Positions 19,530 through 29,406 are shown, numbered from the stretch's first letter. The stretch: DNA of 64,000 nucleotides from Stutzerimonas xanthomarina DSM 18231 (GCF_900129835.1 NZ_FQXA01000006.1:62001-126000); one strand, 5' to 3'. Numbers and translations are program-made. Notes: generated by a model from the letters alone, not told the origin.

Positions 19530-19956
19530 CGCTCGATTACCGCGCAGCGCGCCGCATCGAAACAGGAATATTGCATCCGGATGATTCTCGCAATAAGGCG
19601 CATAGCGAGTCCTCTCGATTGTTTTTGTGGGGAGTCCTCTTCCTTTTAACGCTGGCATGCTTGAAACATCACGTCAATTCGGAATCCAGTTCCATCAGGC
19701 AGAATTATGATGCCCCACAAACAGAACCGTCTAAGCTCAACTTCTGCCGGACATACACCGGTCAATCAGCCGCTGAACGCCGAACTGATTGTCGAAAAAG
19801 GAAGCGATAGCTTTGTGCTAGCGCTTGAAAAAGCTTCGAGCTATGTTAGCTTTCGATCAGCCCTGCAAAAATCAGTTCTGCTGTGCGAAACACTGACACA
19901 GAACACGAGGCACAAAAGATCGCCTCAGCCAGACAATTACAACAAGAGGACGCGTT
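19530..19956. promoter_or_regulatory. divergent control region between thioesterase cluster and TRAP operon
   Basis: 427 nt, visibly richer in A/T than its flanks, without a convincing gene. It should contain promoters for both directions. I looked for a sigma-54 site (TGGCAC-N5-TTGCA) and found only a poor match (TGGCAT near 19652). Imperfect inverted words GATAGCTTTG...TAGCTTTCGATC around 19807-19859 could be an operator. A short plus-strand frame (19707-19973) overlaps dctP and is not supported. No regulator gene is present nearby. Confidence 0.4.
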
Positions 19957-20991
19957 ATGAAATCCATGCTTAAGAAACTGCTCGTTCCCGCCAGCCTATT
20001 AGCGTTGACAGTCTCCGCCATGAGCGCGCAGATGGCGGCCGCACAGGAAGTCACCAAATGGCGCGTGCAATCACATTGGCCGAGCGCCAGCAGTTCCTAT
20101 GAAGACAGTCTCGGCCGCCTGAAGCGCGAGATCGAGCGACGTACCGAAGGCCGCCTGGAATTGCAGCTGTTCGAGTCCGGCGCGCTGTTCAAGCCGCAGG
20201 AAACCTTCAATGCTGTGAGCCGCGGCATCATCCAGATGGGCACCATCTCCCCCGGCTACGCTCAGGACAAGATTACGCTGGCCGGTATTGCCTCCGGCCT
20301 GCCCTTCGCCTTCCAGAACGTCTGGGAAGCCGCGTATTTCCATAAGCACATGGGTTTCGAGAAGATGCTGCAGGAAGAAGCTGCCCAGCATGGCGTCTAC
20401 TGGTCGACCGATAAGGTCTACCCGACCGAGATGGTGGTGAAGAACCCGATCAACAGCTGGGAGGATTTCACCAAGCTGAAGATTCGCTCGTCGGGCGCGC
20501 TGCAGAAGTTCCTCGATGAAGCCGGGGCGTCAACGACCTATCTGCCAGGTGGTGAGCTTTATCCGGCGCTCGATACCGGTGTCGTAGACGGCGCGCACTG
20601 GGGCGCAGTGCAAGGCGCGGCGAGCATGAGCTTTTATGAAGTGGCGAAGCATCATGTCCGACCCGCTCTGAACATCGCCGGCACTGATGTGATCATCATC
20701 AGCCAGAAGGCGCTCGACAAACTGTCGGAGCGCGACCAGGAAATCGTCAAGCAGATCCTCGACGAACAGTTCTGGTACCGCACCAATGAATACCTCTATC
20801 AGGAGCAGATCGCACTGCGCAAGGTCATGGCCGAACAGGGCGTTCAGGTCAATACGCTGCCTGACGATGTGCAGAAGCGTCTGAGAGACGTTGCGCAAAA
20901 ATCTTGGGAAGAAGAAGGCAAGCGCAGCGATAGAGCAGCCGAAGCCCTTCAGAAGCTCAAGTCGTTCCTGAGCGATCTCGGCTACCTGTAA
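19957..20991 (+). CDS. TRAP transporter solute-binding protein (DctP family)
   Basis: 344 aa with a Sec signal peptide (MKSMLKKLLVPASLLALTVS, cleavage likely near AAAQE at 27-31). The mature part follows the DctP fold: WRVQSHWPSASSSYED, LELQLFESGALFKPQETFNAVSRG, IRSSGALQKFLDEAGA with the conserved Arg that binds the substrate carboxylate, and ALDTGVVDGAHWG. Binds an organic acid in the periplasm and hands it to the DctQM permease encoded next. GAGG lies 9 nt upstream. Substrate unknown; divergent acyl-CoA genes suggest that the imported acid is their substrate. Confidence 0.92.
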   Translation: MKSMLKKLLVPASLLALTVSAMSAQMAAAQEVTKWRVQSHWPSASSSYEDSLGRLKREIERRTEGRLELQLFESGALFKPQETFNAVSRGIIQMGTISPGYAQDKITLAGIASGLPFAFQNVWEAAYFHKHMGFEKMLQEEAAQHGVYWSTDKVYPTEMVVKNPINSWEDFTKLKIRSSGALQKFLDEAGASTTYLPGGELYPALDTGVVDGAHWGAVQGAASMSFYEVAKHHVRPALNIAGTDVIIISQKALDKLSERDQEIVKQILDEQFWYRTNEYLYQEQIALRKVMAEQGVQVNTLPDDVQKRLRDVAQKSWEEEGKRSDRAAEALQKLKSFLSDLGYL

Positions 20992-21072
20992 ACCCCCTCG
21001 CTTGATCAGCACGCCCGGCGCGGTTACCCGCTCGGGCGTTTGATCCGCTCAACTTCGCTCGTAGGGCTCGCC

Positions 21073-21612
21073 ATGCGCCTGATCCATGCCTACATCAATG
21101 GCATCACCCGGCTCAATGAATTCATCGGTCGCTGGGTGGCCTATCTGATATTCGTCATCTTCGCGTTGCTGCTACTCGAAGTGTTCATGCGCTACCTGTT
21201 TTCGAGCCCAACCTCCTGGACTAACGAACTCGGGCAGATGCTGTTCGGCGCTTACGTAGTGTTGTCAGGCGGCTACGTGATGGCGCACCGCGACCACGTC
21301 AACGTGGACCTACTCTATTCCTCCTTCAGCCCTCGTACACGGGCGTGGGTCGATATCTTCACTTCAAGCATGTTCTTTCTGTTCATGGCGGCATTGCTGT
21401 ACTTCGGTAGCTCCATGGCCTGGGAATCGGTTCAGGGCATGGAAACGTCGTACTCCGCCTGGAACCCACCTATCTGGCCGATCAAGGCGATGATTCCGCT
21501 GGGCACGCTCCTGCTGCTGTTGCAGGGCATTGCCAAGCTTCTGCAAGACATCCTCGTCGCGCTGGGCCGTGAGCCGGCTGGCGACGCCAAGCACGCGGAG
21601 GATGCGCAATGA
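21073..21612 (+). CDS. TRAP transporter small permease (DctQ family)
   Basis: 179 aa from ATG at 21073 (MRLIHAYINGITRLN), preceded by AGGG about 8 nt upstream; a TTG at 21040 would add 11 residues. Four membrane segments are visible near 20-45, 58-75, 100-122 and 142-165, the DctQ pattern, with the family-typical FMRYLFSSPTSWTNELGQ. Inner-membrane partner of DctM and needed for sodium-driven uptake. Overlaps the DctM gene by 4 nt (ATGA). Confidence 0.9.
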   Translation: MRLIHAYINGITRLNEFIGRWVAYLIFVIFALLLLEVFMRYLFSSPTSWTNELGQMLFGAYVVLSGGYVMAHRDHVNVDLLYSSFSPRTRAWVDIFTSSMFFLFMAALLYFGSSMAWESVQGMETSYSAWNPPIWPIKAMIPLGTLLLLLQGIAKLLQDILVALGREPAGDAKHAEDAQ

Positions 21613-22919
21613 GCATCGAAATCACCACGCTGCTGTTCTTTTTGACGCTGGTGTTCTTCCTGGTTCTTGGCCTGCCGCTGGCCTTCGTACTGGGCGGTGT
21701 CTCGGTCCTTTTCCTCTATTTCACCTGGGGTGTCGACGCCTTCTATATGGTGGCCTCACAGATGTGGGGCACCATGGAAAGCTTCACCCTGGTCGCCATT
21801 CCGCTGTTCGTGTTCATGGCCATGCTCCTTGAACGAACGGGCGTGGCCCGTGACCTCTATCGCATGATGCACCTCTGGTGCGGCGGCATGCGTGGCGGGC
21901 TGGCGATCGGCACGCTGGGGATCTGCGCGGTGTTTGGTGCCATGGTCGGTATCAGCGGTGCGGCCGTGGTCGCCATGGGCACGATCGCGCTCCCCGCGAT
22001 GCTCGAACGCGGCTATGACAAGCGCATGGTGCTGGGTTGCATCAACACGGGCGGCGGCTGGGGCATCCTGATTCCACCGAGCATCATGATGATCCTCTAC
22101 GCGATGATCAGTGGTCAGTCGGTCGGCAAGATGTTCGCGGCAGGCGTCCTGCCGGGCCTGTTGCTGGTCACACTGACGGTCACGTACGTACTCGTCCGCT
22201 CTTTCCTGCAGCCGCACCTGGCGCCAGCTCTGCCGAAGGAGGAGCGCGGCACCTGGCGCGAAAAATTCCTGGCGGTGCGCGCCGTACTGCTGCCGATCGG
22301 CATCGTGGTCATGGTGCTTGGCTCGATCATTGGCGGCCTGACTACCCCGACCGAAGCCGCTGCAATGGGCGTTTTTGGCGCGCTGATTTCTGCTGCGGTA
22401 TACCGCAAGCTTGACTGGCCGGTCCTGCAGGAAGCGGCTATCCGCACCTTCAAGCTCACCGGCATGATCGCGTGGATTCTGTTCGCGGCCCACGCGTTCA
22501 GCTCGGCCTACCAGGGCATGGGCGCACAGTCGCTGATCGAAGGGCTGATGATGGACCTGCCGGGCGGCCGCTGGGCGATCATCATCTTCATGATGGCCAT
22601 CGTGTTCGTCATGGGCATGCTGCTCGATCCGGTCGGCATCATGCTGATCACCCTGCCGGTATTCCTGCCCATCGTGGCTTCGCTCGGCTTCGACCCGATC
22701 TGGTTCGGCGTGCTGTTCGTGATCAACATGGAAATCGGCTACATGACGCCGCCGTTCGGGTTCAACCTGTTCTACCTCAAAGGCATTGTTCCGCCCGGTA
22801 TATCCATGAAGGACATTTACTGGTCGGTCATCCCGTTCGTGATCGTCAACATCATCGGCATGGGCATCATCATGCTCTTCCCGGAGATCGCGACATACCT
22901 GCCGGATACGCTGTTCTGA
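21609..22919 (+). CDS. TRAP transporter large permease (DctM family)
   Basis: 436 aa, normal length, with about 12 hydrophobic segments of the elevator-type ion transporter superfamily. Typical stretches are AIPLFVFMAMLLERTGVARD, GWGILIPPSIMMILYA, and MLLDPVGIMLITLPVFLPI. Forms the transport channel for the organic acid and sodium. Starts 4 nt inside DctQ and is followed by a strong terminator, so dctP-dctQ-dctM is a closed three-gene operon. Confidence 0.93.
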   Translation: MSIEITTLLFFLTLVFFLVLGLPLAFVLGGVSVLFLYFTWGVDAFYMVASQMWGTMESFTLVAIPLFVFMAMLLERTGVARDLYRMMHLWCGGMRGGLAIGTLGICAVFGAMVGISGAAVVAMGTIALPAMLERGYDKRMVLGCINTGGGWGILIPPSIMMILYAMISGQSVGKMFAAGVLPGLLLVTLTVTYVLVRSFLQPHLAPALPKEERGTWREKFLAVRAVLLPIGIVVMVLGSIIGGLTTPTEAAAMGVFGALISAAVYRKLDWPVLQEAAIRTFKLTGMIAWILFAAHAFSSAYQGMGAQSLIEGLMMDLPGGRWAIIIFMMAIVFVMGMLLDPVGIMLITLPVFLPIVASLGFDPIWFGVLFVINMEIGYMTPPFGFNLFYLKGIVPPGISMKDIYWSVIPFVIVNIIGMGIIMLFPEIATYLPDTLF

Positions 22920-22936
22920 CGGCAGCCGCTGAAACG

Positions 22937-22969
22937 AAAAAGCCGGAGCAGATGCTCCGGCTTTTTTTT
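22937..22969 (+). terminator. intrinsic terminator of the TRAP operon
   Basis: AAGCCGGAGCA, loop GA, TGCTCCGGCTT with eight T on the plus strand and A-tract on the other side, so it may also serve the convergent DUF1704 gene, whose stop is at 22978. Confidence 0.9.
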
Positions 22970-22977
22970 GTGGTCGC

Positions 22978-24273
22978 TTAGATGATATTGGCGTAATCCG
23001 CTTCGATGCGATCCAGGCTCAAATGGTTGAGGAAGTTGGAAAAACACATCCAGGCCGACAGCGCATTGAGATCCTGGAACTGTTGCGGCAGGTACTTGGG
23101 TGGTACGACCATGCCCTCCTCTACCAACTGGCGCAGGGTGCGCATGTCTTCCAGCGTGGTCTTGCCACAGAACAGCAGCGGGATCTGCTCCAGCTTGCCT
23201 TTGCGCACCGCGAGCTGGATGTAGTTGTAGATCATGATGAAGCCCTTCAGGTAGGACAGGTCCTTGGTGAAAGGCAAACCATCGGGTGTCGAACCGCGGA
23301 AAACGCGGCTCGCATTACCGTAGCTGTCTTCGTCGGAGTAGCCCTGCTCACGGAAGAAGCCGAACACATCGAGAAAATCCGCACCCTCTTCTGCCATGTG
23401 GATGGCGCGGGTGCGATTGGTGAGCTTGCGCAGGCGCGTCGGGTAAGACGCAAAGGCGATGACCTCCATGAGAATCGCCAAGCCTTCCTGCGTGACGGTC
23501 GACGATGGCGGCCCTTTGGCGAGGAAGGTACAGATCGGCTGATTTTGCCCGTTGAGTGTGGTGCCGACGTGCACCAAGCCCTCGTGAACCTCCAGCGCCC
23601 GCACGTCGCGCTCGTTGAACATCGCATCGCTGCGGATCTTGATGTAATCCGCGCCGGCCGCGGCATCAGCCAGGATGCCATCGGATTCAAAGACGCGGAT
23701 GACGCCTTCACCCTCGCCGAATACCAGATCCAGGCGGCGCTGCAGCATTTCCACCGCTTGCGGTGCGGTCAGCAGCTTGGCTTCGTCCTTCAGGTCGCCG
23801 CGGTCGGCAATATTGTTCAGGTAATCGGACAGCATCAGCCCGAGGTCGGCCAGGGTCGGGTCGCCGGCATGGAAGGCATCCGAAGCGGCGCCGTAGAGTT
23901 CTTGGGAGATCAGTCCGAAATCAGCGGTGCCGCGTGCCTCGAGCATGCGGATCACCATGCGGTATTCCTTGCACATGCGCCGCATGATCTGCCCGACCGG
24001 GTTAAATTGCCCCAGCTGCCGGGTGATATCGCGTTCGATGTTCTGGAATTCTTCTTTCTTTGCACTGGAATCGAAAGCCAGCGGACGGCTTTCGTAGTAG
24101 GCCCGATCCACCTTGGGCAGCTCGCGGGCGCCCGTCGCAAAAAAGCTTTGCCGGACGCTGTCGTCCCACTTCACTGCATCGAGCACCCGCACCGGGGTTT
24201 GTGCCTCGACGATGCGATCGGACAAGCCGCGCACCGTGAGCTGATATTCGTCCAGGTTGTTACGGGAATTCAT
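22978..24273 (-). CDS. DUF1704/TIGR02421 'QEGLA' protein, putative zinc metallopeptidase
   Basis: 431 aa. Shows the family's name-giving QEGLA at 262-266 and, before it, HEGLVH at 230-235, an HExxxH zinc motif. The family (labelled flavohemoglobin expression-modulating QEGLA protein) includes the eukaryotic KIAA0895 proteins, shown to be the MATCAP tubulin-tyrosine carboxypeptidases, which use HExxxH with a downstream Glu; Glu263 of QEGLA is the obvious third ligand. A peptidase role in bacteria is therefore inference. No signal peptide, so cytoplasmic. Alone between the TRAP operon and lysS, convergent with the former. Substrate unknown. Confidence 0.85.
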   Translation of the reverse strand: MNSRNNLDEYQLTVRGLSDRIVEAQTPVRVLDAVKWDDSVRQSFFATGARELPKVDRAYYESRPLAFDSSAKKEEFQNIERDITRQLGQFNPVGQIMRRMCKEYRMVIRMLEARGTADFGLISQELYGAASDAFHAGDPTLADLGLMLSDYLNNIADRGDLKDEAKLLTAPQAVEMLQRRLDLVFGEGEGVIRVFESDGILADAAAGADYIKIRSDAMFNERDVRALEVHEGLVHVGTTLNGQNQPICTFLAKGPPSSTVTQEGLAILMEVIAFASYPTRLRKLTNRTRAIHMAEEGADFLDVFGFFREQGYSDEDSYGNASRVFRGSTPDGLPFTKDLSYLKGFIMIYNYIQLAVRKGKLEQIPLLFCGKTTLEDMRTLRQLVEEGMVVPPKYLPQQFQDLNALSAWMCFSNFLNHLSLDRIEADYANII

Positions 24274-24550
24274 CCGTACCTCGTCAGTGATGAGCCGTAG
24301 CCTTCAGCTTATACACCAGCGGACCCTTTTGATCCGTGCCTGGTTCGCGAACGGCCCATCAGGCAGAACTGTGTCGGCGGGCATCGACCAATCTAACGCC
24401 AGCCATTACGGCGGACAGATGCGCCCGCTTGTAGGCGAATCGGCACAGCGCAACACGGGCGGACGCGGGAGTCTGATCCCGCGCCGTCCATCCAGAAAAC
24501 AAGCCGACCAAAGCGCCGCTCGCGACACATCGAGGGGCTCGCCTGCCTGA

Positions 24551-26053
24551 TCAGACCTCAGGACGCATGTGCGGGAACAGGATCACGTCGCGAATCGACG
24601 GCGAGTTGGTCAGCAGCATCACCAGACGGTCGATACCGATGCCCTCGCCTGCGGTCGGCGGCATGCCGTACTCCAGCGCGCGGACGAAGTCGGCGTCGAA
24701 GTGCATGGCCTCGTCGTCGCCGGCGTCCTTGTCCCGTACCTGCGCGTGGAAGCGCTCGGCCTGGTCTTCGGCGTCGTTCAACTCGGAATAAGCGTTGGCG
24801 ATTTCACGGCCGCCGATGAACAGCTCGAAGCGGTCGGTGACACTCGGGTCGTCATTGCTGCGTCGTGCCAGCGGCGAAACCTCGAAGGGATAACGAGTAA
24901 TGAACGTCGGCTGCTCCAGCTTGTGCTCGACCAACTCCTCGAAAATCATCACCTGGAGCTTGCCCAGGCCTTCGAAGCCGAGCACCTTTGCGCCGGCCTT
25001 TTTGGCGATGGCGCGCGCGGTGTCGATGTCCTGCAGGTCGGCGGCACTGATGTCCGGGTTGAACTTGAGGATGGCGTCGAACACCGACAGCCGCGCGAAC
25101 GGCTCGCCGAAGTGGAACAGCTTATCGCCGTACGGCACATCGGTGCTGCCCAGAACTAACTGCGCCAGTTCGCGGAACAACTCCTCGGTCAGGTCCATGT
25201 TGTCTTCGTAGTCGGCGTAGGCCTGGTAGAACTCGAGCATGGTGAACTCGGGATTGTGCCGGGTCGAAACGCCTTCGTTACGGAAGTTGCGGTTGATCTC
25301 GAAGACGCGCTCGAAGCCGCCAACCACCAGGCGCTTTAGGTAAAGCTCCGGCGCGATGCGAAGGAACATCGGGAGGTCCAGCGCATTGTGATGCGTCTCG
25401 AACGGCTTGGCCGCGGCGCCGCCGGGAATGGTCTGCAGCATCGGCGTCTCGACTTCGAGGAAGTCGCGCTCGTTGAGGAATTTGCGGATATGGCCGATCA
25501 CCTGCGAGCGCACACGGAAGGTGTGGCGGGTTTCTTCGTTGACGATCAGGTCGACATAACGCTGGCGGTAGCGCTGCTCGGTGTCGGTCAGGCCATGGTG
25601 CTTGTCCGGCAGCGGACGCAATGACTTGGTCAGCATGCGCACATCAGTCATCTCGACATACAGATCGCCCTTGCCGGAACGCGCTAGGGTGCCTTCGGCG
25701 GCAATGATATCGCCCAGGTCCCAGTGCTTGATGGCTTCGAGCGTCTCGGTCGGCAGCGTTTTGCGGTTGACGTAGACCTGCAGGCGTCCGGTCATGTCCT
25801 GCAGCACCATGAAGGCGCCGCGGTTCAGCATGATGCGCCCGGCAACCTTCACCGGGATCGCCGCTTCTGCCAGCTCTTCCTTGGTCTTGTCGGCGTACTT
25901 CTGCTGCAGGTCGTTGCAGTAGCTGTCGCGACGGAAGTCGTTGGGGAAGACGTTGCCCTTGGCGCGCTCGGCGGCCAGTTTTTCCTTGCGCTGAAGGATC
26001 AGGCTGTTTTCTTCCTCTTGGATGGCGTGCTGGTTCAGCGGTTGTTCGCTCAT
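24551..26053 (-). CDS. lysS: lysyl-tRNA synthetase, class II
   Basis: 500 aa from ATG at 26053 ([16 protein letters not shown]); an upstream Met at 26119 would add 22 residues that do not fit the family. N-terminal OB fold (about 55-150, [17 protein letters not shown]), class II motif 2 [16 protein letters not shown] and motif 3 [11 protein letters not shown] near the end. Charges tRNA-Lys in the cytoplasm. Lies downstream of prfB in the same direction, the common lysS-prfB pairing, but here separated by a 193-nt spacer full of repeats. Confidence 0.97.
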   Translation of the reverse strand: MSEQPLNQHAIQEEENSLILQRKEKLAAERAKGNVFPNDFRRDSYCNDLQQKYADKTKEELAEAAIPVKVAGRIMLNRGAFMVLQDMTGRLQVYVNRKTLPTETLEAIKHWDLGDIIAAEGTLARSGKGDLYVEMTDVRMLTKSLRPLPDKHHGLTDTEQRYRQRYVDLIVNEETRHTFRVRSQVIGHIRKFLNERDFLEVETPMLQTIPGGAAAKPFETHHNALDLPMFLRIAPELYLKRLVVGGFERVFEINRNFRNEGVSTRHNPEFTMLEFYQAYADYEDNMDLTEELFRELAQLVLGSTDVPYGDKLFHFGEPFARLSVFDAILKFNPDISAADLQDIDTARAIAKKAGAKVLGFEGLGKLQVMIFEELVEHKLEQPTFITRYPFEVSPLARRSNDDPSVTDRFELFIGGREIANAYSELNDAEDQAERFHAQVRDKDAGDDEAMHFDADFVRALEYGMPPTAGEGIGIDRLVMLLTNSPSIRDVILFPHMRPEV

Positions 26054-26144
26054 GGTTTCAAAATGCCTGGATCGAATGAATGAATCCTGGGGAGGGTGAT
26101 GGAAGGCGTTTCGCTTCATTCCATCACGGACATGCCCCTATTTT

Positions 26145-26224
26145 GGTGGGCTGAAGCCCACCCTACATCTGGACGCTTGTAACACGAGTTAGGTGGGCCG
26201 GACGGCGTTCCGCTTCAGCCCACC
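26145..26224. repeat. inverted intergenic repeat pair between prfB and lysS
   Basis: Two related palindromic units. GGTGGGCTGAAGCCCACC at 26145-26162 is a near-perfect palindrome; a longer relative, opening GGTGGGCCGGACGGCG and closing CTTCAGCCCACC, spans 26192-26224. This type of word (GTGGGCTTCAGCCCAC) is familiar from intergenic repeats of stutzeri-like genomes. It may fold in the prfB-lysS mRNA and act as a stabiliser or terminator. Confidence 0.7.
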
Positions 26225-26246
26225 GACGCTGGCTAAGCGCAGTAGC

Positions 26247-27342
26247 TTACAGCCCCTGTTTCAAACTGGCTTCCAGGTACTGGTCGATGTCGCCATCCAG
26301 AACCTTCTGGCAGTCGCTACGTTCCACGCCGGTACGCAAATCCTTGATGCGCGAGTCGTCGAGCACATAGGAGCGAATCTGATGACCCCAGCCGATATCG
26401 GACTTGGTGTCTTCCAGCGCCTGGGAGGCCGCGTTGCGCTTCTGCATTTCCTGCTCGTACAACCGGGCCCGCAGCATTTTCATGGCGGTGTCCTTGTTGG
26501 CGTGCTGGGAACGTTCGTTCTGGCAGGCCACCACCGTGTTGGTTGGTACGTGGGTAATACGTACCGCCGAGTCGGTGGTGTTGACGTGCTGACCACCGGC
26601 ACCGGAAGAGCGGTAGGTGTCGATGCGCAGATCCGCCGGATTGATGTCGATCTCGACCCTGTCGTCGATCTCGGGCGAGACGAACACTGCCGAGAATGAG
26701 GTGTGGCGGCGGGCCCCAGAGTCGAACGGGCTCTTGCGCACCAGGCGGTGCACGCCGATCTCGGTGCGCAGCCAGCCAAAAGCATATTCACCCTTGATGT
26801 GAACGGTGGCGCCCTTGATACCGGCGACTTCGCCCTCGGACAGCTCGACGATCTCGGCGCTGAAACCGCGCTTGTCGGCCCAGCGCAGGTACATGCGCAG
26901 CAGGATGTTGGCCCAGTCCTGGGCCTCGGTGCCGCCAGAACCGGCTTGGATGTCGAGGTAGGCGTTGTTGGGGTCCATTTCGCCGCTGAACATGCGACGG
27001 AATTCCAGCCCTTCGAGGATGCCGCGCAGGCGGTCGAGTTCGGCGGCGACATCGTCCACGGCGCTCTGGTCGTCTTCTTCGACAGCCATGTCGAGCAGGT
27101 CGCGGGAATCGGCCAGGCCGCCCTCGAGGTCGTCGATGGTCTCGACGATCTGCGCCAGGGTGGCGCGCTCGCGGCCCAGGTTCTGGGCGTACTCAGGTTT
27201 GTTCCAGACGTTGGGGTCTTCGAGTTCGCGGTTTACTTCGACGAGACGATCATGCTTCTGATCGTAGTCAAAGATACCCCCGAATGGACAGGGTGCGCTC
27301 GGACAGGTCCTTGATGCTGTTGAGGATCGGGTTGATTTCCAT
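26247..27342 (-). CDS. prfB: peptide chain release factor 2, with programmed +1 frameshift
   Basis: Start ATG at 27342 ([20 protein letters not shown]) opens a frame that hits TGA at 27270-27268 after RGYL. Reading resumes in the +1 frame at GAC (DYDQKHDRL) and runs to 26247, about 364 aa in total. The slip site CTT TGA C is preceded by GGGGGTAT, the Shine-Dalgarno-like stimulator of classical prfB autoregulation: low RF2 lets the TGA be missed and the ribosome slip. Domains: GGQ motif [12 protein letters not shown] and SPF motif [10 protein letters not shown], so it recognises UAA/UGA. A continuous longer frame from 27359 is an artefact of ignoring the shift. Upstream partner of lysS. Confidence 0.96.
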
Positions 27343-27498
27343 AGGTAGGCAGCTCTCAATCGGACGTTGCGAAAAGCCGGCGATTATAGCGCAGCAGGCC
27401 GCTGCTGACAGCCCACGCGGGGCTGCCGGAGCGGCGGAAGTCAAGCGAAGTTGTTCAAGAAGGGAGCGGAGGCGGCGTTAAGGCCGCCTCGAACATGA

Positions 27499-28263
27499 TC
27501 ACGCGGAGACGCCACGCACCTGACTCTCCAGCTCGACCTTCAGCTGCGCATCGAGTTTAAGCTGGCGGGCCAATTCATCCAGGTACGCGCGCTCCATGAA
27601 CTGCTCCTCGTCCACCATCAAAACGCTGGCGAGGTACATTTCCGAAGCCATTTCCGGGGTGGTGGCTGCAGCGGCCACATCGACTGGATCGAGCGGCTTG
27701 TTCAGCTCCTTTTCCAGCCAGTGTTGCAGTTCAGGATCATCAGTGAGCTGGGCCAATTCGGCCTCGATCATCTTGCGCTCCTGATCATCCACGTGGCCGT
27801 CCGCCTTGGCCGCAGCGACCAGCGCTTTGAGGATGCCGCGGCTGTGTTCCTCCACCTGTTCGGGTGGCAGGCGGTCCACTGTCTTTGGCTCGGATTGAGT
27901 ATTTGGCTGCGTCACTCCGACCCCGCCCTGCTGCGCCTGTTGTGCCTGCCAGTTGCCGTAGGCCTTGTAGGCCAGCATGCCGAGCGCGGCCAGGCCGCCA
28001 TAGGTGACGGCTTTCCCGCCAAGACGACGCCCGCTGCGGCTCCCCAGCAACATGCCGAGCGCACCGGTTGCCAATGCGCCTTTTCCGATGCCTCCGCCAC
28101 CGCCCCCAAGAATGCTACCGAGCGGGCCGCCCGCGCCGGAGAGCATATCTCCGAGCGAACCCCCGCTTTTAGACGGTGTTGAGCGCGTCACGGAACCTTG
28201 CTGCTTCTGCAACAGGTCCTGACCCGATTTGAGCAATTGGTCGAGCAAACCGCTGGTTTTCAT
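27499..28263 (-). CDS. DUF533/TerB-like protein (YebE family)
   Basis: 254 aa. N-terminal part is Gly/Ser-rich (GGSLGDMLSGAGGPLGSILG); residues about 58-105 are hydrophobic and glycine-rich and may form one membrane-associated segment; the C-terminal 130 residues carry the TerB-like helical domain (LKALVAAAKADGHVDDQERK, then MEAELAQLTDDPELQ). DUF533 proteins of this type (E. coli YebE) are inner-membrane proteins of unknown role, in E. coli under envelope-stress control. Not part of a clear operon: the old yellow enzyme lies upstream on the same strand, 33 nt away. Confidence 0.8.
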   Translation of the reverse strand: MKTSGLLDQLLKSGQDLLQKQQGSVTRSTPSKSGGSLGDMLSGAGGPLGSILGGGGGGIGKGALATGALGMLLGSRSGRRLGGKAVTYGGLAALGMLAYKAYGNWQAQQAQQGGVGVTQPNTQSEPKTVDRLPPEQVEEHSRGILKALVAAAKADGHVDDQERKMIEAELAQLTDDPELQHWLEKELNKPLDPVDVAAAATTPEMASEMYLASVLMVDEEQFMERAYLDELARQLKLDAQLKVELESQVRGVSA

Positions 28264-28296
28264 GGAAAGACCTACCTGAATACTGATGAAAGGAAC

Positions 28297-29406
28297 TTAC
28301 TCGAGCGAATCGGGCACCTGCCGGATTGGCGTGTTTCGATGAGCAGCGCGAACATACTGGGCTGGCCATGGCACCGTGCTGTCGCGTAGATCTTCAGCCG
28401 CATGCAACGGCCAGTAAGGGTCGCGCAACAGCTCGCGTGCCAGCAGGATCAGGTCAGCCTGACCGGTGCGCAGGATATGCTCGGCCTGGACCGCTTCGGT
28501 GATCATGCCGACCGTGCCCGTGGCGATGCCTGCTTCGCGCCGAACCTGCTCGGCGAACTGCGTCTGGTAGCCAGGACCGACCGGGATTTCCGCATTGGCC
28601 GCCGTACCACCGGAGGAAACGTCGATCAGATCGACGCCAAGATGCTTCAACCGCCGCGCCAGCTCGACGGTTTCCTCGGCGTTCCAGCCGTCCTGAACCC
28701 AGTCGGTTGCGGACAACCGGACGAATAACGGCAGCTCCTCCGGCCACACCGCACGCACGGCCTGGGTGACTTCCAACAGCAAACGGATACGGTTGTCGAA
28801 CGAGCCACCGTAGCCATCCTGACGCTGGTTGGACAATGGCGAGAGGAACTGATGCAGCAGGTAGCCGTGCGCCGCATGTACTTCTGCAATCTTGAACCCC
28901 GCAGCCAGCGACCGCTCAGCCGCCCGTACGAAAGCCTGGATCACGTCGTTGATGCCGACCTCATCCAGCGCGGTCGGCACCGCGTGCTCCGGATCGAACG
29001 CAATGGTCGACGGCCCTACCGGCGTCCAGCCGCCAGCGGCAATGGGCACGCTGCCATGACGTCCGAGCCAGGGCTGCCACGTACTTGCCTTGCGTCCGGC
29101 ATGCGCGAGCTGAATGCCAGCCACGGAACCCTGGGCTTCGATGAAGCGCGTGATGCGCCGCAACGGTTCGACGTGCTCGTCCGACCAGATGCCCAGGTCC
29201 TCGGGGGAAATGCGACCGTTTGCGGTAACAGCGGTGGCCTCGATGATGACCAGCCCCGCCCCGCCGACGGCACGGCCGCCCAGGTGGACCAGATGCCAGT
29301 CATTCGCCATTCCGGCCTTGGCCGAGTACTGGCACATAGGCGAAACGGCGATTCGATTGGCCAGTGTCAACTGACGCAGGGTGAGCGGCTGGAAAAGCTG
29401 TGTCAT
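28297..29406 (-). CDS. NADH:flavin oxidoreductase, old yellow enzyme class (YqjM/XenA type)
   Basis: 369 aa TIM-barrel flavoenzyme. FMN site signatures: SPMCQYSA at 22-29 (with the Cys near the flavin typical of the YqjM/XenA class), HLVHLGGRAVGGAGLVI, QLAHAGRKAST and the HAAHGYLLHQFLSP substrate motif with His/His instead of the His/Asn of classical OYE. Reduces activated C=C bonds of enones, nitro compounds and similar substrates with NAD(P)H. Physiological substrate unknown; P. putida XenA is the nearest enzyme I can name. Precedes the DUF533 gene. Confidence 0.9.
   Translation of the reverse strand: MTQLFQPLTLRQLTLANRIAVSPMCQYSAKAGMANDWHLVHLGGRAVGGAGLVIIEATAVTANGRISPEDLGIWSDEHVEPLRRITRFIEAQGSVAGIQLAHAGRKASTWQPWLGRHGSVPIAAGGWTPVGPSTIAFDPEHAVPTALDEVGINDVIQAFVRAAERSLAAGFKIAEVHAAHGYLLHQFLSPLSNQRQDGYGGSFDNRIRLLLEVTQAVRAVWPEELPLFVRLSATDWVQDGWNAEETVELARRLKHLGVDLIDVSSGGTAANAEIPVGPGYQTQFAEQVRREAGIATGTVGMITEAVQAEHILRTGQADLILLARELLRDPYWPLHAAEDLRDSTVPWPAQYVRAAHRNTPIRQVPDSLE

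Noticed and set aside
19707-19973. 88-codon plus frame before dctP
   Set aside because: Overlaps the dctP start out of frame and has no recognisable domain.
23023-24300. 425-codon plus frame antisense to the DUF1704 gene
   Set aside because: Long only because GC-rich coding DNA lacks stops on the other strand; the minus-strand protein has clear motifs.
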